The position numbers and the translations under genes are program-made. Positions 7,061-13,260 of a stretch of 13,260 nucleotides of DNA are shown here, one piece after another (within the stretch, counting starts at the first letter, position 1; each line of letters starts with the position of its first letter). Under the pieces are notes generated by a model. That model did no database searches. It was given only the letters and a program-made list of their open reading frames with translations, and had not been told where the DNA came from. Origin of the DNA: Deltaproteobacteria bacterium UBA6930 (lineage in GTDB: Bacteria; Myxococcota_A; UBA9160; UBA6930); assembly GCA_002450755.1 (NCBI GenBank), contig DKAI01000186.1, forward strand, positions 1 through 13,260, in the 5' to 3' direction.

Positions 7061-7828
7061 ATGTGCACCCTTGTCGTACTCCACAGGTGTGACCCCGACT
7101 TTCCTCTAGTGGTAGCTGCAAACCGAGACGAATGGCTCGTTAGACAGGTGGGTGATTTTGAAATCCGTCCAGCCGGGCAACGTGTCGTTCTCGCTCCAAA
7201 GGATCTTCAGGCCGGAGGAACTTGGCTGGGATTAAATGACAAAGGAATCTTTGCGGCGATTACCAATCGCCCTGGTGAAAAGGACGACAATCGGAGATCA
7301 CGTGGTCTGTTGGTAATGGATGCTCTAGCCTGCGAGGATATTCGAGAAGCCGCTCAAGCTTTAGAGGCTTTGCCCGATGGGGCGTATAATGGGTTCAATT
7401 TGTTCGTTGCAGATGCCGAGAGTGCAATAATGGCCACTTATGATGAGAAGGTCTCGTTGATGAGATGTGAGGCTGGCCCTCACGTAATCGGTAATTCAGA
7501 TCCTAACGATATTATTGCGCCTAAGGTTTCTCGGATTTTGACCAATGTAAAGAAGGTGGCCGAGAAACCTCCGCAAGAGTGGGTTTCTGAGCTCACGGAG
7601 GTTTGTCGCAGCCACGAGGGTGAACCGCCTTATGGCGCTACATGCGTTCATGCAGGAGAGTATGGGACGAAAAGCTCCACGCTGTTAGTTTTTGACGAGA
7701 CCGGCCCTTCGGTATTGAAACATTCCTGGGGGGCACCTTGTGAGACGGAATACCAAAATTTGAGCAACCTTCTTGAAGAGTTGAAGCCTTACAAAAGTAA
7801 GCTTTGGCAAAAGAGCAGTTTGAATTAA
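7061..7828 (+). CDS. NRDE/TANGO2-family protein
   Basis: This 255-residue protein belongs to the NRDE (TANGO2) family. The evidence is the MCTL start with Cys2, the family-defining Asn-Arg-Asp-Glu at residues 21-24, and the GGTWLGLNDKGIFAAITNRPG stretch at about 52-72. Cys2 directly after Met resembles N-terminal nucleophile hydrolases, but activity is not established for the family. Eukaryotic TANGO2 has been linked to haem and lipid handling. There is no signal peptide, so it is probably cytosolic. ATG 7061 is supported by GGAG at 7045-7048, rather far upstream, and by the conserved Cys2. It is the first of a run of + strand genes. The stop lies within an AT-rich palindrome (7820-7833). Confidence 0.88.
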   Translation: MCTLVVLHRCDPDFPLVVAANRDEWLVRQVGDFEIRPAGQRVVLAPKDLQAGGTWLGLNDKGIFAAITNRPGEKDDNRRSRGLLVMDALACEDIREAAQALEALPDGAYNGFNLFVADAESAIMATYDEKVSLMRCEAGPHVIGNSDPNDIIAPKVSRILTNVKKVAEKPPQEWVSELTEVCRSHEGEPPYGATCVHAGEYGTKSSTLLVFDETGPSVLKHSWGAPCETEYQNLSNLLEELKPYKSKLWQKSSLN

Positions 7829-7865
7829 TTCAACTGTCAATCTGACTTGTATGTAGGAGAGATCT

Positions 7866-8192
7866 ATGAGACGTATCGGAAGTAATATTCGTAAACAAAA
7901 CACAGATGACCGATCAAATCGGGTGATGAAAAACATCATTCGGTACACGGATGACGAAGAGCCTAGAAACGAATATCCCAAGCTGATTGTATCGCCACCT
8001 AAACCATCTTCCTGCTGCAGCGAAGAAAATCGCGTGATGGTTGGATCAACAAAAGAAATAGACGGCTTCAAGTTTTGCTACAAAATATGTGGAACCTGCG
8101 GCCACGCGGTAAAATATTATTATCCTGCCGTTGAAGGTACCAGTGAGTCAGTTAAGGACTATAGGAAATGGAAGCGTTACATGGCTCAATGA
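7866..8192 (+). CDS. Small Cys-rich protein, possible zinc-ribbon type
   Basis: This 108-residue protein is of no family I recognise. ATG 7866 has a strong AGGAGA at 7854-7859 with six-base spacing, so it is likely to be a real translated gene. The N-terminal third is basic and polar (RRIGSN, RKQN). Cys50-Cys51 and then Cys71-x3-Cys75-x2-Cys78 with His80 form a pattern that could bind zinc as a small ribbon or treble-clef-like site. The C-terminus is Lys/Tyr-rich. There is no signal peptide or membrane segment. It follows the NRDE gene by 37 bases and may be co-transcribed with it. A terminator-like hairpin covers its stop codon. Nucleic-acid binding is possible but unproven. Confidence 0.7.
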   Translation: MRRIGSNIRKQNTDDRSNRVMKNIIRYTDDEEPRNEYPKLIVSPPKPSSCCSEENRVMVGSTKEIDGFKFCYKICGTCGHAVKYYYPAVEGTSESVKDYRKWKRYMAQ

Positions 8193-8206
8193 GGCATGTA
8201 ACTTTT
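8176..8206 (+). terminator. Intrinsic terminator-like hairpin overlapping a stop codon
   Basis: GTTACATG (8176-8183) pairs perfectly with CATGTAAC (8195-8202). Inside a G-G mismatch, CTC pairs with GAG around an AAT loop. TTTT follows at 8203-8206. The stop codon of the 108-residue protein gene (8190-8192) lies in the loop and inner stem. The 8+3 bp stem with a T run fits a rho-independent terminator, although the T run is short. It would separate this gene from folC. Confidence 0.5.
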
Positions 8207-8224
8207 GCCCTATAAAGTAAAACC

Positions 8225-9529
8225 TTGCAAGAAATAACGGATCTTAGTTCGGCCGAAAACTATTTGAACGGTTTGGTCAACCTAGAGAGGAGCAACTTAA
8301 AACCTAGGCCAAGGTTATCGTTATCTCCCATAACTCATCTTCTCGAACATATTGGAAATCCACATTTCGCGTTCCAAGTTCTTCACATCGCAGGTTCAAA
8401 AGGAAAAGGCTCAACCGCTTTGTTTGCCGAGAGCCTTTTACTTTCGGCAGGCGTTAAAGTTGGTACATACACGTCACCGCACCTCCAACAATGGACTGAA
8501 AGGTACAGGATAGGGGGGCGAGAGGTAGAAGGAAAAGCTCTTTTTGAGGAGGTCTTGAGGCTTCAACCTCACGTTGAATCCCTTCGTGGTACCTTAATGC
8601 AGCCGACGTTTTTTGACGTTTCAACTGCTCTAGCTTTCTCCCTATTTAAAAGATTCTCAGTCACCCATGCGATAGTGGAAGTCGGTCTCGGCGGCCGCTT
8701 AGATTCAACTAATGTAGTTAATGCCAGAGTCTCCTGTGTGACAAGCATTGAGTTGGAGCACACTGAAATTTTGGGAAATACTCTTGAGGAAATTGCATCT
8801 GAAAAGGCTGGAATTATTAAGAACAGTTCGCCCGTAGTGGTCGGAGACTTGTCTATCGCACCGCAAAAAATAGTTCTCGAAAGAGCCCAGTCTCAAAACG
8901 CCGAAAGTTTTGTCCTAGGATCGGATTTTGGTATCGATTTCTCAACTACACCGCTGACTATTTACGACGGTTCATTCAAAATTCCATTCCGTACTAAATT
9001 GCTTGGGAGCATTGCACCGAAAAATGCTGCGATCGCCCTCGCATGTGTCAGAAGGTTCCCTGACATTTCGATTTGCAAACCTCAAGCGGCGAAAGCACTT
9101 TCCACTACAGAGCTCCCCGGTAGGCTCGAAATAGTTAGTAATTCTCCTACGGTACTCGTTGATTCGGCACATACTCCAGAGTCAGCAAAATTTGCACGGG
9201 AAGCTTTAGACCGATTCGATTCTCAAGTTCGTTGGATGATCGTATCTTTCTCCAACGGGAAAAATATAAAGCAACTCATCGAACTTTTACTTCCCGGTAG
9301 TAGTCGTATCATCGTGACTATTGCTAATGAACAACGCTCAATAGATCCGGAGGAGCTGTGTTTGGAAGCAGAACGTGTCGTTGACGCAGAAGATATCGAA
9401 GTAATTTTAGACCCCGAGGAGGCCTTACGTCTCGCCTTGACTCAGGCGAGTCCGCGAGATCTTATTTGTGTAATGGGTTCCGTTTACCTGGCAGGTCGTG
9501 CGAAAAAGTATTTCGAAAATTTGAAATGA
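8225..9529 (+). CDS. folC: Folylpolyglutamate synthase / dihydrofolate synthase (FolC)
   Basis: This is a Mur-ligase-family enzyme that joins glutamate to dihydropteroate and/or reduced folates using ATP, in cytosolic folate metabolism. Visible motifs over 434 residues are: the P-loop GSKGKGST (57-64), YTSPHL (82-87), FFDVSTALAF (129-138), EVGLGGRLDSTN (152-163), GNTLEEIASEKAGIIK (184-199, with Lys194 the usual carbamylated lysine), PGRLE (298-302) and VDSAHTPES (312-320). The last motif departs from the usual DxAHNP in having Thr for Asn. The length is normal. The start is TTG 8225, chosen because the family begins a few residues before SAENYLNGL and no ATG is nearby. No clear Shine-Dalgarno precedes it. 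It lies 32 bases after the small Cys-rich protein gene, across a terminator-like hairpin. Confidence 0.9.
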   Translation: MQEITDLSSAENYLNGLVNLERSNLKPRPRLSLSPITHLLEHIGNPHFAFQVLHIAGSKGKGSTALFAESLLLSAGVKVGTYTSPHLQQWTERYRIGGREVEGKALFEEVLRLQPHVESLRGTLMQPTFFDVSTALAFSLFKRFSVTHAIVEVGLGGRLDSTNVVNARVSCVTSIELEHTEILGNTLEEIASEKAGIIKNSSPVVVGDLSIAPQKIVLERAQSQNAESFVLGSDFGIDFSTTPLTIYDGSFKIPFRTKLLGSIAPKNAAIALACVRRFPDISICKPQAAKALSTTELPGRLEIVSNSPTVLVDSAHTPESAKFAREALDRFDSQVRWMIVSFSNGKNIKQLIELLLPGSSRIIVTIANEQRSIDPEELCLEAERVVDAEDIEVILDPEEALRLALTQASPRDLICVMGSVYLAGRAKKYFENLK

Positions 9530-9609
9530 AACAAGAGAACCAGAGTCCAGAGTTACTATTCTGGATATTGAGATAGTTACTTGTGTATGCCCCGTTATAC
9601 TGGACTTTG

Positions 9610-10290
9610 ATGACGAGCAACACTCAGACTTTTAGCTTGGCAATATTTTGCGACTTTGATGGAACTTTTGCAATTGAAGATGTTGGTTCTACTCTGGCTC
9701 GCAAACATCTCTCCAAACGACGATCCTTACTGTGGGAAAAGCTCAAAATGGGAGATTTGGACCCCTGGAGGTACGCGAGCGAGCTGTTCGGAGGCTTCGA
9801 GTTTTCTGAGGCCGAGACCGACAAATTTCTAGAATCCGTGTCGTTGGATCCTGGTGCCCACGATTTGCTTCGCTGGTGTAAAGTCCGAGAAGTACCGTTT
9901 CGCATTCTTTCCGATGGTTTCGACAGGAACCTTGATAAAATACAACAACATCAGCAAGTCTTTTTTGACTACGATGCGAACCACCTTGAGATTTTAGGGG
10001 ATCGATGGCACGTCACTCCAGGGTATCCCGATGTCTCTTGCGGATGCGGAACCGGCGTATGTAAGAAAAGTCGCATCCAGAAGTTTGTAGTTAAAAATCC
10101 GGAGGTTCGTACCGTTCACATAGGAAATGGAAGAGTTTCTGATCTATGCGCTTCTCTCTTTGTTGACTACGTGTTTGCAAAGGAGACCTTGGCAGAAGAA
10201 CTTGAGGAAAGGAATCATCGATTTATTAAATTTGACACTCTCTTTGACGTTATTGATTCATTAGACAAAATCGTACGTCCGCGAACCTAA
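9610..10290 (+). CDS. HAD-superfamily phosphatase, MtnX/PSP-like
   Basis: This 226-residue protein (from ATG 9610) has the layout of HAD subfamily IB phosphatases of the phosphoserine-phosphatase/MtnX group. Motif I is CDFDGT, with Asp15 as nucleophile and Asp17 as acid/base. Motif II is ILSDG, with Ser101. Motif III is Lys152 in CKKSR. Motif IV is GNGRVSDLCAS, where the usual first Asp is Asn173 and Asp178 is kept. Three Cys cluster just before motif III (144, 146, 151). The helical cap lies between motifs I and II. The substrate is unknown: a small phosphorylated metabolite is likely, and methionine salvage has no other support here. GTG 9583 is an alternative start nine residues earlier. 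ATG 9610 puts motif I near the N-terminus, as is usual, and has GGA close upstream. It is 80 bases after folC. Confidence 0.8.
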   Translation: MTSNTQTFSLAIFCDFDGTFAIEDVGSTLARKHLSKRRSLLWEKLKMGDLDPWRYASELFGGFEFSEAETDKFLESVSLDPGAHDLLRWCKVREVPFRILSDGFDRNLDKIQQHQQVFFDYDANHLEILGDRWHVTPGYPDVSCGCGTGVCKKSRIQKFVVKNPEVRTVHIGNGRVSDLCASLFVDYVFAKETLAEELEERNHRFIKFDTLFDVIDSLDKIVRPRT

Positions 10291-10328
10291 AAGGTATCTA
10301 GAGAGATGTTTTACACATAGGTTGTTTT

Positions 10329-11588
10329 ATGACTTTGTCCCAGAGTTTCTCAAGGGTGGCCATAATAGGAGCCGGGGTAGCGGGGCTAGCCGCTTATAAT
10401 GAATTCCAAAAATCTGGAATAGAAGCCACTATCTTTGAGAAAGGAATTTCATTAGGTGGGAAAGCCTCGAGTTTCGAAATCGATGGAGTCATCTCCCAGG
10501 TCGGAGGGCAAAGATCTTTTAGCGCTAAGGGAGAGTATCTCGCTTTAATTCGTTCTCTTTACCCAAAGCACTCTTCACTTTTTTACCCTGTCAAAATACA
10601 TGGATTTCAAAATGTATCGAATCTAAGAGATTATTTTTGTGGGTTTGGAAGAGGTGAACTCGGTCTTTATCGATTGACTCAACTTAAACATTTATATCTA
10701 AAAGAGTCAATGGATCGATTTGATGACCGTAGTATTCTTAGCCACGCTTGTTTGTACTACGGTGAACGAATGGGCTCAATCTTATCTAGGAAATGGGCTA
10801 GCTGGTTCTGTCTAGATGGAAAACAGACAAGTAGGGCAATAGCGCTTGAGCACCTTTGCAAGGGTGTTGATTCTCTTTACGTACCACAGGTCGCGCTTGA
10901 AAAAAGTGAAAGTACCTTGCCAGTACGACTTGATTCACACATCAAAAGCATTGATCTAAGTCATGGGAAAATAAGTTTGAAGGCGGACGCTGATGAGCTT
11001 ACACATTTCGACGCAATTGTTTTAGCAACCCCTTCTCATGTCGCTGCCCGACTATCTGAAAGTATTTCCTCAAATGCCGAAAAGAGTCTTCTACTTGGGG
11101 TTCGTTATGAAGCATCGGCTGCTCTCCATATTTTATTGAGATCCCCTTTCTTTGGTCGAAGCTTCGAAAGTTTTCCTGAGAGTAATGTAGAAGCGAACTT
11201 GGGAAGAGTGTCAGTAGAAAGCGCAGAATCTTCGAGGGTTCCTGAAGGTTTTGAACTTTGCGTTGCGCTGGCAACTCCGGACTTTTTGCGGCGGTTCGCA
11301 ACTAAAGATGTTTCCTCTCTTAGATTGGTGATGGAAAGCGAAGTTAACCGTCTTTTTCCCGGTCTAATGAGAAAGATCGTTGGAACGAAGCTGTTTTGTT
11401 TCAAGGAAGGAGTTCCTGCTTTTCCGGTTGGGCATCTAGAACGTATGGTTCGTCTTTTAGAGATCACTAAGAAGGAGATCCATAGAGGTAGGCCTCTCGC
11501 GTACGCTGGGGATTATCTAACGTCTCCAACCCTGGATGGTGCGGCGAAGTCTGGAAGAATAGCCGCTCGCGTATTGATTGAAGGGTAG
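10329..11588 (+). CDS. FAD-dependent oxidoreductase, amine-oxidase/protoporphyrinogen-oxidase type
   Basis: This is a 419-residue flavoprotein. The N-terminal Rossmann dinucleotide-binding motif VAIIGAGVAGLAA (10-22) ends its second strand in Glu37, which should bind the FAD ribose. The adjacent LGGKASSF (42-49) corresponds to the GG doublet of flavin-containing amine oxidases. Near the C-terminus, LAYAGDYLTSPTLDGAAKSG is the usual second FAD-binding segment of this family, with Asp contacting the flavin and a Gly-rich helix start. The middle, which sets the substrate, is not diagnostic. Relatives include protoporphyrinogen oxidase, carotenoid desaturases and polyamine oxidases. No signal peptide or transmembrane helix is apparent. 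ATG 10329 has only a weak AGG upstream. It lies 38 bases after the phosphatase gene and ends 63 bases from a convergent gene. Confidence 0.85.
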   Translation: MTLSQSFSRVAIIGAGVAGLAAYNEFQKSGIEATIFEKGISLGGKASSFEIDGVISQVGGQRSFSAKGEYLALIRSLYPKHSSLFYPVKIHGFQNVSNLRDYFCGFGRGELGLYRLTQLKHLYLKESMDRFDDRSILSHACLYYGERMGSILSRKWASWFCLDGKQTSRAIALEHLCKGVDSLYVPQVALEKSESTLPVRLDSHIKSIDLSHGKISLKADADELTHFDAIVLATPSHVAARLSESISSNAEKSLLLGVRYEASAALHILLRSPFFGRSFESFPESNVEANLGRVSVESAESSRVPEGFELCVALATPDFLRRFATKDVSSLRLVMESEVNRLFPGLMRKIVGTKLFCFKEGVPAFPVGHLERMVRLLEITKKEIHRGRPLAYAGDYLTSPTLDGAAKSGRIAARVLIEG

Positions 11589-11651
11589 TGTCGAAGCTTT
11601 GGGATATTTGGAATCTGGAAAGTTTCCCCTCGGAGTTCTAGGTCAGTTGTT

Positions 11652-12818
11652 TCAGATCGCTCGCATTCCGGTGACTGCTTCTCCTAGCACTAGAGTATGG
11701 ATATCGTGAGTTCCTTCGTATGTTCTTACGGTTTCAAGGTTCACCATATGCCGCATGGATTGGTAATCATCAACGATCCCATTTGCTCCTAGAAGGTCGC
11801 GGGAAACCCTTGCAACTTGTAAAGCGATGTCTACGTTATTTCTTTTGGCCATAGAGACCATGGGGTGTTCGAGCTTTCCCTGGTCCTTGAGTCTTCCCAA
11901 GTGTAGGGCTAGAAGCTGCCCCTTTGTTATTTCGGTTACCATGTCTGCAAGCTTTGAGTGAGTGAGCTGTTTGGTTGCTAATGGGCCACCAGCGACAATG
12001 CGTTCCTTTGAGTATTCGACTACTTCATCAAAGCAGGCCATGGCGGCGCCGAGCACACCCCAGGATATTCCGAACCTGGCTTGTGTAAGACAAGAGAGGG
12101 GACCTTTCATCCCCTCAGCCTTGGGAAGTCTGCTCGATTCGGGCACTTCAACGTCATTGAAGAATAGTTCTGACGTTACTGAACCTCGGAGTGAAAATTT
12201 TCCTTTTATGTCACGAGTTTCGTAGCCAGGCATCCCAGGTTCGACTAAGAAACCACGCACCCCCTCCTCCGTCTGTGCCCATACCACAGCCACTTTTGAC
12301 AGGCTACCATTGGTGATCCACCGTTTGGTGCCGTTAAGGATCCAAGAACCATCTCGTCTCACCGCACGCGTTCTCATGCCGACTGCATGGCTTCCGAAGT
12401 CAGGTTCGGTAAGACCGAAGCAACCTACGGCCTCTCCAGTCGCCATTTTTGGTAGCCAGCGTTCTTTTTGTTCGTCAGATCCGTAGCTATAAATCGGATA
12501 CATGACTAAAGAACCCTGTACAGAGGCAAACGAGCGCAATCCAGAATCTCCCCTTTCAAGTTCCTGCATAATCAACCCGTATGCGACGTTGTTCATTCCC
12601 GCGCATCCGAACCCTGACAGATTGGCCCCAAAAAGGCCGAGTTCGCCCATAAGAGGCACAAGCTCCATTGGAAAAGAGCCGTCCTGTCTTACGTGTTCCT
12701 GAATTACCGGAAGGAATTCCTTGCTTACAAATTCCCTTACGGTGTCACGCGCAAGCTTTTCTTCGTCAGAAAAGAGGTCATCAATACGTACAAAGTCGAG
12801 TCCTGAGTAGTCAGCCAT
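11652..12818 (-). CDS. Acyl-CoA dehydrogenase, glutaryl-CoA-dehydrogenase-like
   Basis: This is a 388-residue FAD enzyme of the acyl-CoA dehydrogenase fold. Several stretches match glutaryl-CoA dehydrogenases: LERGDSGLRSFASVQGSLVM (87-106, including Arg95, equivalent to the glutarate-binding Arg), CFGLTEPDFGSHAVGM (133-148), WITNG (167-171), KGKFSLRGS (205-213), QARFGISWGVLGAA (246-259) and TYEGTHDIHTLVLG (366-379), with Glu368 as the catalytic base. It would oxidise and decarboxylate glutaryl-CoA to crotonyl-CoA in lysine/tryptophan breakdown, passing electrons to ETF. Leu94 replaces the usual Tyr before the Arg, and no partner genes of the pathway are visible, so a related acyl-CoA is possible. 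ATG 12818 gives a normal N-terminus. Its Shine-Dalgarno is weak. A phasin-like gene lies 49 bases upstream on the same strand. Confidence 0.88.
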   Translation of the reverse strand: MADYSGLDFVRIDDLFSDEEKLARDTVREFVSKEFLPVIQEHVRQDGSFPMELVPLMGELGLFGANLSGFGCAGMNNVAYGLIMQELERGDSGLRSFASVQGSLVMYPIYSYGSDEQKERWLPKMATGEAVGCFGLTEPDFGSHAVGMRTRAVRRDGSWILNGTKRWITNGSLSKVAVVWAQTEEGVRGFLVEPGMPGYETRDIKGKFSLRGSVTSELFFNDVEVPESSRLPKAEGMKGPLSCLTQARFGISWGVLGAAMACFDEVVEYSKERIVAGGPLATKQLTHSKLADMVTEITKGQLLALHLGRLKDQGKLEHPMVSMAKRNNVDIALQVARVSRDLLGANGIVDDYQSMRHMVNLETVRTYEGTHDIHTLVLGEAVTGMRAI

Positions 12819-12867
12819 AAAGATAAGTTAGCGCGAACCGAGAGACATTTTAATGAATCCATTGTCC

Positions 12868-13233
12868 CTAAGAGTTTTCCAACTCTTTTTTATAAGCCTT
12901 TTCCAGTGCGCGTAGACGTTTGGTGACTCCCGAGAGTTTTTTTTCTAATTTCTTTAAGTCACTCCCTGTGGCTATATTCAGGGTGACCAAGGTATTGCGC
13001 ATCTGATCGGTGACATGTTGCATAGCCTCATCGCGCCCTTTCTGGCCTTCTCTCCAGGCCTTTCCAAGTTCCTGAAGCAGAGCGGATCGTCGAGACTCTG
13101 CCTCTTTTAAAATGTCGTTTCGTGTGGCTTCGAGGCCTTCGCAGAACCTTCTCAGCTCTTTGCTTCCTGTGGCCTTTTGAGCAAATTCAACGCTCTTAGA
13201 AAGTAATTGCTGCATTGTCCTCTGGTTAACCAT
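12868..13233 (-). CDS. Phasin-like helical protein
   Basis: This is a 121-residue, highly charged, almost wholly helical protein. Residues of about 25-85 form an amphipathic helix with few breaks, followed by a short linker (NIATGSDL, 86-93) and a C-terminal heptad-like coiled coil (about 93-118, LKKLEKKLSGVTKRLRALEK). This order, with an Asp-Leu start to a leucine-zipper tail, resembles PhaF/PhaI-type phasins that coat polyhydroxyalkanoate granules and regulate their synthesis. There is no signal peptide, membrane segment or Cys pattern (one Cys, 31). ATG 13233 has AGGGG about eight bases upstream. It precedes the acyl-CoA dehydrogenase gene by 49 bases. No PHA synthase is in view, so the granule role is inferred from architecture alone. 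A generic coiled-coil protein is the alternative. Confidence 0.55.
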   Translation of the reverse strand: MVNQRTMQQLLSKSVEFAQKATGSKELRRFCEGLEATRNDILKEAESRRSALLQELGKAWREGQKGRDEAMQHVTDQMRNTLVTLNIATGSDLKKLEKKLSGVTKRLRALEKAYKKELENS

Positions 13234-13260
13234 GCGAAGAGCCCCTTTAGGGTCCAGATA

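Noticed and set aside
7816..7836. AT-rich near-palindrome across the stop of the NRDE gene (perfect at 7820-7833)
   Set aside because: It has no loop space, no T run after it and low GC. It is too weak for a terminator call, and an operator role cannot be supported.
9546..9565. Six-base-pair hairpin (TCCAGA/TCTGGA) after folC
   Set aside because: The loop is eight bases, the stem is short and no T run follows, so a terminator is not supported.

Overview
The window reads as a piece of a bacterial chromosome with dense, mostly co-oriented genes, Sec and lipoprotein signals and Shine-Dalgarno sites. Base composition is close to balanced by eye, with many TTG and GTG starts. No phage, transposon, CRISPR, tRNA or rRNA is visible. 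The gene mix (type IIB topoisomerase VI, periplasmic flavinylation genes, a glutaryl-CoA-dehydrogenase-like enzyme, a phasin-like protein) suggests a Gram-negative, perhaps deltaproteobacterial-type or planctomycete-type environmental lineage. That placement is inference only.

Layout. Positions 1-105 hold what may be the last codons of a gene entering from the left. Positions 224-2335 (+) form a tight three-gene operon: an exported FMN-binding-domain protein with a flavinylation motif, a four-helix membrane protein, and ApbE, the enzyme that attaches FMN to such motifs. It has a plausible sigma-70-type promoter in front and a small terminator-like hairpin behind. Positions 5271-2359 (-) carry top6B and top6A, both subunits of DNA topoisomerase VI with their catalytic residues intact. 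Upstream of them on the same strand (6826-5339) is a large lipoprotein with a glycine-rich segment, a coiled coil and eight DxDxDG-type repeats.

After a 234-base divergent intergenic region come five + strand genes (7061-11588): an NRDE/TANGO2-family protein, a small Cys-rich protein ending in a terminator-like hairpin, folC, an HAD phosphatase and a FAD-dependent amine-oxidase-type oxidoreductase. On the - strand at the right end are a phasin-like helical protein and a glutaryl-CoA-dehydrogenase-like acyl-CoA dehydrogenase.

Two parts look like working systems. In the first operon, ApbE would flavinylate the exported FMN-binding protein, which could pass electrons to or from the small membrane protein. 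In the second, Top6A and Top6B would assemble into an A2B2 ATP-dependent double-strand-passing enzyme, which is typical of archaea and plants and uncommon in bacteria. The + strand genes at 7061-11588 look like metabolic housekeeping with no obvious shared pathway.
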